A stretch of 64,000 bases of DNA from Geitlerinema sp. S16 (GCA_011390275.1 JAABST010000001.1:109524-173523), one strand, 5' to 3'. Shown: positions 9,049-18,486, counted from the stretch's first letter. The notes: generated from the sequence alone by a model not told the origin. Translations and numbers: made by a program.

Positions 9049-10575
9049 TTATCCCTTCTCATCAAGGTGTTGAAGACGCAATTCTAGGGCAGCACGAGCC
9101 TGTTCGCGATCGTCAAAATGAACTTTCGTTGTGCCGAGAATTTGATAGTCCTCATGGCCTTTCCCTGCAATCAACACGCCGTCGCCCGGTTTGGCTTCGA
9201 GGATCGCGCGTCGGATTGCTTCGGCTCGATCGGCAATGACGATCGCCGTCGTACCCTCAGGAATCCCGGCGACCACGTCATCGAGGATTTGCTGCGGGTC
9301 TTCCGTCCGGGGATTATCCGAGGTGACGACAGCGAGATCGGATCGTTCCGCTGCGATTTTGCCCATCAGCGGGCGCTTGGTGCGATCGCGATCGCCGCCA
9401 CAGCCAAAGACGCAGATCGTCCGCCCCGTGACAAAGGGCCGGAACGCCTTAAGGGCATTGTCGAGACTGTCGGGGGTGTGGGCATAGTCAACGATCGCGG
9501 TGATGTCCTGACCGGGTGCAATCTCGACGCGCTCCATGCGTCCCGGCACGCCGCAAAACGTCGGCAGAGCGGCGATGATCTCGTCTAAATTGCCGCCAAC
9601 AGCTAGCACTGAGGCGATCGCTGCCATCATATTTTCGAGGTTGTAGCGACCGACGAGGGGTAGTGTAAACGGCAGCGTTCCGGCGGGAGTTTTGAGTGTG
9701 CCGCTTGCGCCGGTAGGCGTCAGTTCGAGGTCACTGGCATAAAAGTCGGCGTCGGGATCATCGAGGCTATACGTCCAGGCTCGATCGCCCAGGCGATCGA
9801 TTAATTTACGCCCGTATTCGCTATCGAGATTAATCACCGCGCGACCCGTCTCCACCAGGTAAGGCGGCGCAAATAGCTTGGCTTTGGCCTCGAAATAATC
9901 ATCGAAACTGGCGTGATAGTCGAGGTGATCCTGGGTCAGATTGGTGAAGACCGCGACGTTAAATTCACACCCGAGGACACGTTTTTGATCGAGGGCATGG
10001 GAGCTAACTTCCATCACGCCCACCGCTGCCCCAGCATCGCGAGCCGCCGCAAGCTGGCTTTGCAGGTCGATCGCAAACGGCGTTGTATGTGTGGCGACGT
10101 GTTCATACCCCGGCCAGCGAGCATACAGCGTGCCGAATAATGCCGCAGGGCGATCGAGGGTCTGGAGGAAATATTCAATCAGGTGTGTCGTCGTTGTTTT
10201 ACCGTTCGTGCCGGTGACGCCAATCATCGCCAGGGCTTCGCTGGGCTGGCCGTAAAACGCGCTGGCCACCCGGCCACAAGCGGAGGCCATATCCGCTAGC
10301 GGGATCACACACTGACCGGTCGGAGGAACCGTCGTCGCGGCTTCCGGTGAAACCAGCGCCGCGATCGCTCCCGCCTCGATCGCGCTCGGCCAAAATTCAC
10401 CGCCATCGACTCGCGTACCGGGCATTCCCAGGAACAGATCCCCGGCTTGGCAGGTTTGCGAGTTGGGGCTTAAGCCTTTCACTTCGGCATCGAGGGCGGT
10501 TTGGATTTCCGGGCGATCGGCGATCGTCGCCCAATCGAATGCGGGAATAGCCTTGAGTAAGTCGCGTAAGTTCAC
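9049..10575 (-). CDS. murE: UDP-N-acetylmuramoyl-L-alanyl-D-glutamate--2,6-diaminopimelate ligase
   Basis: MurE adds meso-diaminopimelate to the peptidoglycan precursor in the cytosol, using ATP. The ATP loop IGVTGTNGKTTTTH, the region TNLTQDHLDYH, the carbamylated-lysine segment FEAKAKLF and the DAP-specific signature DNPRTEDP are all present; DNPR selects diaminopimelate over lysine. The start chosen is GTG at 10575, preceded by AGAGGA at good spacing and giving VNLRDLL, as in relatives. An ATG ten codons upstream (10605) lacks a ribosome site. The protein is 508 residues, normal for the family. The 10576-10813 gap holds nothing recognised. Confidence 0.95.
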   Translation of the reverse strand: MNLRDLLKAIPAFDWATIADRPEIQTALDAEVKGLSPNSQTCQAGDLFLGMPGTRVDGGEFWPSAIEAGAIAALVSPEAATTVPPTGQCVIPLADMASACGRVASAFYGQPSEALAMIGVTGTNGKTTTTHLIEYFLQTLDRPAALFGTLYARWPGYEHVATHTTPFAIDLQSQLAAARDAGAAVGVMEVSSHALDQKRVLGCEFNVAVFTNLTQDHLDYHASFDDYFEAKAKLFAPPYLVETGRAVINLDSEYGRKLIDRLGDRAWTYSLDDPDADFYASDLELTPTGASGTLKTPAGTLPFTLPLVGRYNLENMMAAIASVLAVGGNLDEIIAALPTFCGVPGRMERVEIAPGQDITAIVDYAHTPDSLDNALKAFRPFVTGRTICVFGCGGDRDRTKRPLMGKIAAERSDLAVVTSDNPRTEDPQQILDDVVAGIPEGTTAIVIADRAEAIRRAILEAKPGDGVLIAGKGHEDYQILGTTKVHFDDREQARAALELRLQHLDEKG

Positions 10576-10813
10576 GATCAATTCCTCTGGTTCAGTAACG
10601 GCCATGATGTGTGACGCCTGAGAGGCAGAAATCCAGATTGGGTCTGCACACTTCGTCCGATTGTGCCGGATCTTACGAGATTTTGCGCTGATTCGGTAGG
10701 TCGAGATCCCATGATCCCCGATGGAGAAGCGGGTCTGAAGCGGTGACGATCGCAGCGAAATGAACGAGTCTTAATCAGCTCATCGTCCTCTTCGTTCGCT
10801 ACAGACCCATTAG

Positions 10814-11086
10814 CTACAAAGAGCCGATCGATTTCTGTAGCCATTTTTCCAATTGCGCCGATCCTAGACGTGGCGACGGGCGAGGAATGGGATGTTCTCC
10901 CCGATCGGCGTCCCGGTATCGCAGGACGGGGATCTCGTACTCATAGGCCGCGAACCAGTCCTCTCGGGTTGTAATGTCGCGCGTTTCGATCGTCACATCT
11001 CCCCGCTGGGTGGCGATGTCTTCGAGCTTTTCCAGCAGTCCCTCACAAAGGTGACAGCCCGGTTTGCTATAGAGAATTAAATCCAT
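10814..11086 (-). CDS. Glutaredoxin-like (DUF836) family protein
   Basis: The 90-residue protein has a thioredoxin fold starting with MDLILYSKPGCHLCEGL. The redox motif is C-H-L-C at residues 11-14, typical of the DUF836 glutaredoxin-like group, and the cis-proline segment is YEIPVLRY. Such proteins may reduce disulfides with glutathione, but few have been tested. It lies between murE and a TauE/SafE permease, all on the minus strand, without tight overlaps. Confidence 0.85.
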   Translation of the reverse strand: MDLILYSKPGCHLCEGLLEKLEDIATQRGDVTIETRDITTREDWFAAYEYEIPVLRYRDADRGEHPIPRPSPRLGSAQLEKWLQKSIGSL

Positions 11087-11158
11087 GAGCTTGAGTTGAA
11101 ATGAAGGTTCAGTGAAATCAACGCTTCGGAAACTGTGTCCAAACGACGAAGACTATGA

Positions 11159-11980
11159 TTACGCAGATGGCAACAAAATCCAGCCCTCGTACACCATGAA
11201 GACTGCCATGATAATCAGCAAACTGCGAAACAGAAAACTGATGAACTGCGCCGACAGATAAGGCATTAACCGTACCCCGATCTGTGCGCCAATCACCCCA
11301 CCAATTCCCAAACAGAGTCCTGGAATCCATAGCACATTGCCCAAGAGTGCGTGACGCATTAAACCCGACGCTCCGATCGCCACGATCGCCCCTAAACTCA
11401 CCCGCACCGCATCCTTAATCGGCGTTTTGAGCACCAACATTTGTAGCGGAACCAAGATCACGCCGCCACCCACACCGAAGAGTCCCGATAATCCCCCCGC
11501 GATCGCCCCGATGCCTAGCGATGATCGATCAAGCCACGATTCAGAATGGCGATCGCCCTCAGGATTGCCCTCAGAACCACTCTCACGATCCTCCCCCTCC
11601 CCGTCCCGCAGCGCTAACCGCTGACGCACTCCGATCAAATACATCGCGACGCCCTGAAGCACCGCGAAGGCAAACGCCAACACTGACGGGGACAGATACT
11701 CTGCCAATATTGCACCGATCTGCGCCGCTGGGATACCGCCGATCGCCAAGGCAAGCGATCGCCGTAAGTTCAGCTTGCCCGTCCGCCAGTTGCGCAGACT
11801 CCCCGAAACTGAGCTGAACATCACCCCAACCAAACTTGTAGCCGTGGCCGGAAGCACACCGAAACCCACCGCCGTTAACGCCGGAACCATCAGCAGCCCC
11901 CCACCAATTCCCAGTAAGCCCGAGAGCGCTCCGACAAAGAGACCGAGCCCCAGCAAGAGAGCAATTAAAGTTAAAGGCAC
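11159..11980 (-). CDS. TauE/SafE family sulfite exporter-like permease
   Basis: A hydrophobic protein of 273 residues with about eight membrane helices and the two glycine-rich repeats of the TauE/SafE (DUF81) family: GALSGLLGIGGGLLMVPAL in the first half and GGLSGLFGVGGGVILVPLQ in the second. A hydrophilic loop of about 35 residues rich in Arg, Glu and Ser links the halves. Members export sulfite or sulfo-organic acids, or take up sulfur compounds, across the inner membrane. The substrate cannot be inferred here. The downstream neighbour is the glutaredoxin-like gene, 72 bases away. Confidence 0.88.
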   Translation of the reverse strand: MPLTLIALLLGLGLFVGALSGLLGIGGGLLMVPALTAVGFGVLPATATSLVGVMFSSVSGSLRNWRTGKLNLRRSLALAIGGIPAAQIGAILAEYLSPSVLAFAFAVLQGVAMYLIGVRQRLALRDGEGEDRESGSEGNPEGDRHSESWLDRSSLGIGAIAGGLSGLFGVGGGVILVPLQMLVLKTPIKDAVRVSLGAIVAIGASGLMRHALLGNVLWIPGLCLGIGGVIGAQIGVRLMPYLSAQFISFLFRSLLIIMAVFMVYEGWILLPSA

Positions 11981-12484
11981 AGTGAGAAAATAAACATGAG
12001 ATCGCTACAGTTCGGTATGGACTAGATCGAAATCCTTGGAATCCTTGGAATGTTTCATGACGATTCGATCCAGCCAAATCCTGCGACCTATTATCAGGGC
12101 TTGGGGACTTTTTTTAACGAAATTGTAGAGACTTTGAGATTCGTGAGTTTGCCATAGATTTTGACATGAATTTTCAAGCTTGAACCATAGCCTTCGATCA
12201 TGAAAATATGACATGAGTAAACGTGCAATTTACACCCATCCAACCCTACCGATCGCCCTTATAAACGTAGCCCTAGACCTATGCGTTAAAATGCTCCTAG
12301 AGGTTGTTGCGGGTTGATTCCACCGAAAGTAAAACCGCGATCGAAACGTTCGCTAAAAACCTTGAACTTCTGAGAAACATTGTCAAATCCCAATATTTTA
12401 AGCTCAAAATCTAGACAGATCAGAGGTCGGTGGTATCATGTGCGTGAAACTCTGAAATCTATGCACGAAAGGCAACCTAAACTT
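11981..12484. other. Intergenic region between TauE/SafE and gpmI genes
   Basis: This divergent intergenic stretch should carry both promoters. TAAAAT at 12287-12292 is a possible -10 for gpmI, but no matching -35 is seen. A 69-codon minus-strand frame (12005-12214) shows no family features and was not called. Confidence 0.4.
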
Positions 12485-14083
12485 ATGAGTCAAGCACCTG
12501 TCTCTCCAGTGGTGCTCGTGATTCTAGATGGCTGGGGATATCGCCCAGAGACTGAGAATAACGCCATCGCCACGGCCAACACTCCAATTATGGATAGCCT
12601 CTGGGAGGTATACCCACGAACCTTAATTCGGACGTCTGGAAAAGATGTCGGCTTGCCCAACGGACAAATGGGCAATTCGGAAGTCGGTCATCTGAACATC
12701 GGCTCGGGGCGGGTTGTCCCGCAAGAATTGGTTCGTATTTCCGACGCTGTGGAAGACGGCAGCATTCGCGAGAATGCCGCGATCGTGAAGCTATGCGAGA
12801 CCCTGTCCGAAACGGGCGGCAGACTGCACCTGATGGGCTTATGTTCAGATGGCGGTGTTCACTCCCACATCGATCACCTCCTCGGCTTGATTGACATGGC
12901 CAAGGCCAAAGGTTTCGATCGTCTCAGTGTTCATGCGATTACAGATGGTCGCGATACACCGCCGACTCAAGCTTTAGAGACGATCGCCACGATTCAGGAT
13001 TATCTTGAACGTACGGGGATCGGTGAGATTACCACCATTAGCGGTCGCTACTACGCAATGGATCGCGATAACCGCTGGGATCGCGTTGAGAAAGCCTATA
13101 ACGTGATGACGGGTAATGCTCCGATCGTCGATCAGTCGCCGATCGAGGTCGTTAAAAACGCCTATGAGGCGAATATCACCGACGAGTTCATCGATCCCAT
13201 TCGCCTAACCGAAAACACGATCGCACCGGGCGACGCGGTTATCTTCTTCAACTTCCGCCCCGATCGGGCTCGCCAGCTCAGCCAAGCCTTTGCCAGCAAA
13301 TCGTTTAGCGAGTTCGATCGCCAGCCGATTGAAAATCTCGCATTCCTGACCTTCACCCAGTACGACCCGAGCCTACCGGTTCTCGTTGCCTTTGAACCAC
13401 AAAATCTGACGAATATCCTCGGGGAAGTCGTTGCGAATGCGGGAATGAAGCAGTTCCGCACCGCCGAAACCGAAAAATATGCCCATGTGACGTACTTTTT
13501 CAATGGCGGCAAGGAAAGTCCGTTCCCTGGTGAAGATCGTCATCTGGTCAGCAGCCCAATGGTGGCGACCTACGATTCGGTTCCGGCGATGTCGGCGCAG
13601 GAGGTGACGAAGGTGGCCTCTGAGGCGATCGAGTCGGGCGAATATTCCATGGTCGTCATCAACTATGCCAATCCCGATATGGTCGGCCACACCGGCCAAA
13701 TGGATGCGGCGGTACTAGCGATCGAGGCCGTTGACCTTAATGTGGGCAAAATTATCGAAAGTACCGGCAAGCTGGGCGGTACGGTGCTGATCACCGCCGA
13801 CCACGGGAACGCCGAGTACATGAAAGATGAAAATGGCAATCCTTGGACGGCGCATACCACCAACTCGGTTCCGTTCATCCTGATCGAGGGCGAACGACGC
13901 AAGGTTCCGGGATACGGAGCGGCGGTCACGCTGCGGGAAGATGGTCGCCTCGCGGATATTGCGCCGACGATTCTTGAGCTGCTTGGCTTACCGAAGCCGG
14001 TTGAGATGACGGGTCGATCGATGATTGCCCCGGCAGAATACGACGTAAAACCCAATCGGACGCCGGTTGCGCTTCACGTTTAG
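12485..14083 (+). CDS. gpmI: 2,3-bisphosphoglycerate-independent phosphoglycerate mutase
   Basis: GpmI interconverts 3- and 2-phosphoglycerate in glycolysis and in carbon export from the Calvin cycle, using two Mn ions. Seen in order: VVLVILDGWGYR (metal-binding Asp), MGNSEVGHLNIGSGR with the phosphorylated serine, HAITDGRDTPP, NFRPDRARQLS, EKYAHVTYFFNGG and the C-terminal metal site VLITADHGNAEYM. The ATG at 12485 gives MSQAPVSPVVLV, as in relatives, and a protein of 532 residues. Upstream in-frame TTG (12380) and ATG (12461) codons would add unmatched sequence. It is monocistronic; secG follows after a 451-base gap. Confidence 0.95.
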   Translation: MSQAPVSPVVLVILDGWGYRPETENNAIATANTPIMDSLWEVYPRTLIRTSGKDVGLPNGQMGNSEVGHLNIGSGRVVPQELVRISDAVEDGSIRENAAIVKLCETLSETGGRLHLMGLCSDGGVHSHIDHLLGLIDMAKAKGFDRLSVHAITDGRDTPPTQALETIATIQDYLERTGIGEITTISGRYYAMDRDNRWDRVEKAYNVMTGNAPIVDQSPIEVVKNAYEANITDEFIDPIRLTENTIAPGDAVIFFNFRPDRARQLSQAFASKSFSEFDRQPIENLAFLTFTQYDPSLPVLVAFEPQNLTNILGEVVANAGMKQFRTAETEKYAHVTYFFNGGKESPFPGEDRHLVSSPMVATYDSVPAMSAQEVTKVASEAIESGEYSMVVINYANPDMVGHTGQMDAAVLAIEAVDLNVGKIIESTGKLGGTVLITADHGNAEYMKDENGNPWTAHTTNSVPFILIEGERRKVPGYGAAVTLREDGRLADIAPTILELLGLPKPVEMTGRSMIAPAEYDVKPNRTPVALHV

Positions 14084-14534
14084 CACGTCAGGTTCAAGCC
14101 ACGCTCGCATCGTCACAACCAAGCCACTGATTGCAGGACTGATGACTGCCAATCGCTGAAAGGTTCGGCGCGTTATGGCAGCAAAACGCCGACGTGTCGC
14201 CCGATTTTAGCCAATCTCCTGGCTAATCAAATATGTCAGTTCTGGACCAGTGGCTTGTTGAGAGATTTAAGACATCGCGGAGCTATCCGAGGAGGAACCG
14301 CGATCGCGAATGCTCCCGTTCATCATTTCAACCCATCTCTCGTTCGACCGGCTTGTCAAGCTACCGCAAAGTCAATACACTCAAAGCCTGGACTGATCAT
14401 CAGGTTTTTGTATTGAAACAGTCGGTCATGACCGCGATCGCCTGTCGATCATTGTGTCATCATTCCTGTTATTAATAATCCTGACGGCCTCCCAGCGCTT
14501 CACCCTTGTTTGATCGTTTTCGCGAATTTAACCT
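14084..14534. other. Intergenic region between gpmI and secG
   Basis: It holds a weak hairpin TTAGCCA (14207-14213)/TGGCTAA (14220-14226) without a T-tract, possibly the gpmI terminator, and a HIP1 site at 14300-14307. An 80-codon plus-strand frame from 14233 has no recognisable features and was rejected. The secG promoter was not identified. Confidence 0.35.
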
Positions 14535-14762
14535 ATGAACGCCTCTGTCATTTTTCAAGTTCTTTGGACGGGATCAGCTCTCGGACTGATTGCCCTGGTC
14601 ATGCTCCACAGCCCGAAAGGCGACGGTATTGGCGCGATCGGCGGTCAAGCGCAACTGTTTAGCAGCACGAAAAGCGCTGAAACGACGCTAAATCGCATCA
14701 CCTGGGTTCTGACCACCCTGTTCTTAGGTACGACGCTCGTACTCGCCGCAGGTTGGGCTTAG
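14535..14762 (+). CDS. secG: Preprotein translocase subunit SecG
   Basis: SecG is the small non-essential subunit of the SecYEG channel. The 75-residue sequence has two membrane helices (about 5-22 and 52-72) and the family loop between them: LHSPKGDGIGAIGGQAQLF, with the G-rich turn seen in cyanobacterial and plastid-type SecG. Length is standard. It is plus strand, followed by the convergent deoC-like gene after 157 bases. Confidence 0.92.
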   Translation: MNASVIFQVLWTGSALGLIALVMLHSPKGDGIGAIGGQAQLFSSTKSAETTLNRITWVLTTLFLGTTLVLAAGWA

Positions 14763-14919
14763 GTTTGAGATGGTGCCTCATCGTTAAGCACGTTTAGCGA
14801 TCGCTCATCTGAACCGACCTTTCAAAAATATATCCATCCAAAACGGCGAAATTAATCGAATATATTTCGCTGTTTCGTTGTGTCTAGCGATCGCCCCAAC
14901 GCTGTCGGGATGATCGTGC

Positions 14920-15639
14920 CTAACTGTCTTGGCCGTCTTCCTTCGCTTGCTTTGCCTCTTTCGGTTGCTTCGCCTCTTCATACTGCCGCAACATGGCCAT
15001 CGCATAGGATGTACCGATCCGGGTCGCTCCCGCCGTTAGAAGATCGATCGCAAATTCTAGATCCTGAATCCCCGCTGCGGCCTTGATCCCGATTTGACCT
15101 TTGGTGAGGGTCTTAAGCTGGCGGACGGTTTCTAGGGTGACGCCGCCGTTCCAGCCCGTGCCGGTCATGACGTAGCTTGCTCCGGCATCGATGCTCAGCT
15201 TTACCGCCAGTTCCAACTCGTCCGGCGTCAGCACATTCGTTTCTAGAATCACTTTTACCGGTACGTTCGACTCTTCGCAAATTTCGGCGATCGAGCGATA
15301 AACCGGATCGGTCTGACCCTGCTTGAGCTGTGCCAGATTGATCATCATATCCAGTTCCGTCGCGCCATGGTCAACAGCTTCGAGCGCTTCGTACAGTTTG
15401 ACGCTGGCGGTCGTTGCGCCGGTCGGAAAACCGATGACGGTGGAAATAGCGGGACGTTTACCGTGGAGGCATTCCGTCGCAAGGCGCACCTGGGACGGAT
15501 AGACGCAGACCGAGGCAAACTGAAAGCGATCGGCTTCGGCGCACCATTGGCGGACGTAGTCATCGGTGGCCTGGGGATTGAGGAGGGAATGGTCGATCGT
15601 GGGGGCAAGATCGACATCAGCGATAGAGTCGCGCGACAT
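14920..15639 (-). CDS. deoC: DeoC family aldolase-like protein lacking the Schiff-base lysine
   Basis: The 239-residue protein aligns throughout with deoxyribose-phosphate aldolase (2-deoxyribose 5-phosphate to glyceraldehyde 3-phosphate plus acetaldehyde): APTIDHSLLNPQAT, FASVCVYPSQV, STVIGFPTGA, ELDMMINLAQLKQG (Asp retained), VKVILETNVL, and GIKAAAGIQD (second active-site Lys retained). The segment that normally reads V-K-T-S-T-G-F, whose lysine forms the Schiff base, reads SYVMTGTGW, so the lysine is methionine. The codon is clearly ATG in the DNA (minus strand near 15170). Either the enzyme is inactive or it does different chemistry. The C terminus is a Lys/Glu/Gln-rich tail of about 20 residues. 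Confidence 0.85.
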   Translation of the reverse strand: MSRDSIADVDLAPTIDHSLLNPQATDDYVRQWCAEADRFQFASVCVYPSQVRLATECLHGKRPAISTVIGFPTGATTASVKLYEALEAVDHGATELDMMINLAQLKQGQTDPVYRSIAEICEESNVPVKVILETNVLTPDELELAVKLSIDAGASYVMTGTGWNGGVTLETVRQLKTLTKGQIGIKAAAGIQDLEFAIDLLTAGATRIGTSYAMAMLRQYEEAKQPKEAKQAKEDGQDS

Positions 15640-15811
15640 GAGAGATCCTTGAGGTCATCATTGATGAGTATCGTGCAGAATGCGACGCAATCCTGAAGCG
15701 AGGAATCCGAACGCGATCGATGGAGTGCGATTCCCGCTGGTCAAATTTGACCTGTTGGATGATGTCAAGCTTTGCGTTTAAACGTCTAAACCCTCTAAAC
15801 CCTGAACCGCC

Positions 15812-16504
15812 GTGAACTTTGCTGATCGCGCTGAACTTTGTCCGCCTCATGCCCTGACGCCCGACGAAGCGATCGCACTGCAAGACCACTGGCGATCGCG
15901 GGTAATCACTCACGATCAGTGTGCGGCGGCAAATCTCAAACACATCGCCGGGATCGACGTGGGCTACACCAAAGACGGAACGATGATGCAGGCCGCGATC
16001 GTCGTGCTCGATCGCCCTAGCTTAACCGTCCTGGACTCCGCGATCGCCACCGGTTCGCCCAGCTTTCCCTATACGCCCGGACTGCTCTCCTTTCGCGAAG
16101 TGCCGATCGTCGTTGCCGCCCTCGAAAAACTCACGATGACGCCCGACTTACTCGTCTGCGATGGTCAAGGTTTCGCCCATCCGCGCCGCTTCGGGCTGGC
16201 CTGTCATCTTGGCGTATTGACCGATATTCCGGCGATCGGGATCGCCAAATCCCATTACATTGGTGATCACGCACCCCTAGAGATGGATCGCGGCGCGTGG
16301 CAGCCGTTAGTGGATCAGGGCGAAACCATCGGCGCGATCGTCCGTACCCAAACTCAGGTCAAACCGGTATACGTTTCGATCGGCCATCGCATCAGCCTCG
16401 ACACCGCGATCGCCCTCGCCCTCGAACTTTCGCCCCGCTACCGTCTCCCCGAAACCACCCGCCAAGCCGATCATCGATCGCGTCAGTTCTCGACCAATCC
16501 TTAG
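15812..16504 (+). CDS. nfi: Endonuclease V (deoxyinosine 3' endonuclease)
   Basis: Endonuclease V nicks DNA one base 3' of deoxyinosine to start repair of deaminated adenine. Its motifs are present: IAGIDVGYTKDG (catalytic Asp), FPYTPGLLSFREVP (the PYxPGxLSFRE damage-recognition motif), LLVCDGQGFAHPRRFGLACHLG (second Asp) and GIAKSHYIGDH. The protein is 230 residues, usual for bacteria. The start gives MNFADRAELC and is the first in-frame ATG/GTG; no strong ribosome site is seen. lipA follows 108 bases downstream on the same strand. Confidence 0.93.
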   Translation: MNFADRAELCPPHALTPDEAIALQDHWRSRVITHDQCAAANLKHIAGIDVGYTKDGTMMQAAIVVLDRPSLTVLDSAIATGSPSFPYTPGLLSFREVPIVVAALEKLTMTPDLLVCDGQGFAHPRRFGLACHLGVLTDIPAIGIAKSHYIGDHAPLEMDRGAWQPLVDQGETIGAIVRTQTQVKPVYVSIGHRISLDTAIALALELSPRYRLPETTRQADHRSRQFSTNP

Positions 16505-16612
16505 GGGCATCATGTCCAACCTTCGATCGCGTCGCGATCGTCAAAACCGCCAGAACGCTAGAATACGTAACGAAATACAACTTTTATCGAATCGCCTTAG
16601 GGGATCGAAACC

Positions 16613-17509
16613 TTGGAGAACGTCAAGCCAGATTGGTTACGGGTTAAAGCACCGCAATGGGAACGAGTCGGCAGCGTTAAGGAAATTCTGCGCGACCTCA
16701 GCCTTAATACCGTGTGTGAAGAAGCGTCCTGCCCTAATATCGGCGAATGCTTCAATCGTGGCACGGCGACGTTTTTGATCATGGGTCCGGCCTGTACCCG
16801 CGCCTGCCCCTACTGCGATATCGACTTCGAGAAAAAGCCGCAACCCCTCGACCCCGCTGAACCAATCAATCTGGCCGAGGCGGTGCGCCGGATGAAGCTG
16901 AATCACGTGGTGATTACGTCGGTGAACCGCGACGATCTGCCCGATGGTGGCGCGTCGCAATTTGTGCGCTGCATCGAGGAAACACGCCGCGTTTCGCCGG
17001 GGACGACGATCGAAGTGCTCATCCCCGACCTGTGCGGCGACTGGGATGCCCTCGCCGTGATCCTGGCCGCGAAACCGGAAGTCCTCAACCACAATACGGA
17101 AACCATCCCGCGCCTCTACCGTCGGACTCGTCCCCAAGGCGACTATCAGCGAACCCTCGAACTGATGCGCCAAACGCGCCAAATTTTGCCGTCAGTGTAT
17201 ACCAAGTCGGGAATTATGGTCGGGTTGGGCGAAACCGATGAGGAAGTGCGCGAGGTGATGCGCGATCTACGATCGGTGGATTGCGATATTTTGACAATCG
17301 GGCAGTATCTCCAACCGACGCAGAAGCATTTGGGCGTACAGGAATTCGTGACGCCGGAACAGTTTGAGGCGTGGCGGATCTATGGCGAAGAAATCGGCTT
17401 TTTGCAGGTGGTTTCGTCGCCCCTGACGCGCAGCTCGTATCATGCGGAACAGGTGCGATCGCTGATGGAACGTTACCCGCGTGTTGCGGAGCCGATCGCC
17501 GCTTCGTAA
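16613..17509 (+). CDS. lipA: Lipoyl synthase
   Basis: LipA is a radical-SAM enzyme that inserts two sulfurs into protein-bound octanoyl groups. Auxiliary cluster cysteines are C35, C40 and C46 ([12 protein letters not shown]); the radical-SAM cluster is C61, C65 and C68 (CTRACPYC). [35 protein letters not shown] and [11 protein letters not shown] complete the family signature, including the RSSYHA motif that ligates the auxiliary cluster. The start is a TTG at 16613; relatives also begin shortly before [10 protein letters not shown]. At 298 residues it is of normal length. Confidence 0.95.
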   Translation: MENVKPDWLRVKAPQWERVGSVKEILRDLSLNTVCEEASCPNIGECFNRGTATFLIMGPACTRACPYCDIDFEKKPQPLDPAEPINLAEAVRRMKLNHVVITSVNRDDLPDGGASQFVRCIEETRRVSPGTTIEVLIPDLCGDWDALAVILAAKPEVLNHNTETIPRLYRRTRPQGDYQRTLELMRQTRQILPSVYTKSGIMVGLGETDEEVREVMRDLRSVDCDILTIGQYLQPTQKHLGVQEFVTPEQFEAWRIYGEEIGFLQVVSSPLTRSSYHAEQVRSLMERYPRVAEPIAAS

Positions 17510-17651
17510 ACCGATAGCCGCAATAACCGTAACGTTTGTTAGGGCTAGTTGATGCGTTTTTGCGACTCATCCGACTAGCCCTTTCAGTGTGAATTGGGAA
17601 TACGTCACAATGGAGATGGGTCTTAAGGTATCGAAATTTTAAGAGGTTGTC

Positions 17652-18191
17652 ATGTTGCCCAGTTCAATATCGAAAGAGCGACTTAAAACGGAATTAGCCG
17701 GTCGTGAAAATCGCCTGCGCAATTCGTATCTCCTCTGCGCCCTCGGCTTTTTTGGCGTTTGTGGAGCCCATCGATTTTATAACGGCAAATTTGCAACGGG
17801 TGTGTTGTGGTTTCTCACCTGGGGATTGTTGGGGGTCGGTCAAGTGGCCGATGTGTTTTTTGTCCCCAATATGGTCGATGAATACGAAGTCCGCTTACGC
17901 CGGAAGCTGGGTTTTGGAGCGGGATCGATTCCGCTCAATGCTGGACAGGCTGGAGCTGTATACGATCGCGCCTCTAGCGACACCCGCAGCAAAGACGAAA
18001 AAATCGTCGCGCTGATTGAAGCGGCACAGCGTCACAATGGAATGCTGTCGGTTACCCAGGCGGTACTCGAAACCCGCATGGGCTTTGATGAAGTGGAATC
18101 TTTGCTAAGAGAACTCGCGAGATCGGAATATGTCGAGATGGCGAATGATATGAATACGGGGTCGATCGTCTATCACTTCATCGAGATTTAG
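17652..18191 (+). CDS. TM2 domain-containing protein
   Basis: In 179 residues the N-terminal part carries a TM2 domain (residues about 25-80): SYLLCALGFFGVCGAHRFYNGK, then FLTWGLLGVGQVADVFFVPNMV. Two helices are joined by a short turn containing the conserved D/H-R-F-Y element. The remaining 100 residues are soluble and helical (ALIEAAQRHNGMLSVTQAVLETRMGFDEVESLLRELAR, a winged-helix-like stretch). Function is unknown; TM2 proteins are widespread membrane proteins without a defined activity. The ATG at 17652 has a GAGG-like site just upstream. Confidence 0.8.
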   Translation: MLPSSISKERLKTELAGRENRLRNSYLLCALGFFGVCGAHRFYNGKFATGVLWFLTWGLLGVGQVADVFFVPNMVDEYEVRLRRKLGFGAGSIPLNAGQAGAVYDRASSDTRSKDEKIVALIEAAQRHNGMLSVTQAVLETRMGFDEVESLLRELARSEYVEMANDMNTGSIVYHFIEI

Positions 18192-18238
18192 AACAATTGC
18201 GGCGGCGATTCCCGAAGTTGAACTTCAGACCCTAAGTT

Positions 18239-18262
18239 CCTCAATTCCTCAATTCCTCAATT
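18239..18262. repeat. Short tandem repeat, CCTCAATT x3
   Basis: Three consecutive copies of an 8-base unit in the TM2-reductase intergenic stretch. Nothing suggests a function. Confidence 0.6.
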
Positions 18263-18301
18263 CAATCTACTGGCGCAACTCATCTAAAAGTCGTTTTGTA
18301 G

Positions 18302-18318
18302 GGTGGGCATCGCCCACC
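18302..18318. repeat. Dispersed hairpin GGTGGGC/GCCCACC
   Basis: A perfect 7-base stem with loop ATC. The GTAGGGTGGGCAT-GCCCACC type of palindrome is a common dispersed repeat in cyanobacterial intergenic DNA. It may also terminate the TM2 gene, but no T-tract follows. Confidence 0.5.
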
Positions 18319-18355
18319 ATCACGGATATTGATGCGCGGGTTGATCGTGAATCCG

Positions 18356-18486
18356 CTAGGGCGTGTCATCAATTAATCGTAGAACCCTTATCGGGCAAGC
18401 TGTTGAACGCCCGACCCAACAAAAAAGCTAGGGGCTGAAACCCTGACTGGGTAAGCGCTAGAAATTTAATTGATGACAGCCCCTAG
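18356..18486. mobile_element. MITE-like element with about 21-bp terminal inverted repeats
   Basis: The ends match as inverted copies: CTAGGG then GTCATCAATTAA (18365-18376) at the left, TTAATTGATGAC (18466-18477) then CCCTAG at the right. Nineteen of 21 positions agree. CTAG at both tips could be a target duplication or part of the repeats. The 90-base interior has no open frame and contains GGGCAAGC and AAGCTAGGGGCTGAAACCC. The right tip overlaps the stop codon of the minus-strand reductase gene. The parent transposase is not in this window. Confidence 0.65.

Noticed and set aside
12005..12214. 69-codon minus-strand frame upstream of the TauE/SafE gene
   Set aside because: No ribosome site, no recognisable domain, and it lies in the promoter region of two divergent genes.
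14233..14475. 80-codon plus-strand frame between gpmI and secG
   Set aside because: Composition is unlike a real protein (Ser/Arg/Cys-rich), with no family features.
18239..18262. CRISPR-like repeat
   Set aside because: An 8-base tandem repeat without spacers; no CRISPR array or cas gene was seen anywhere in the window.
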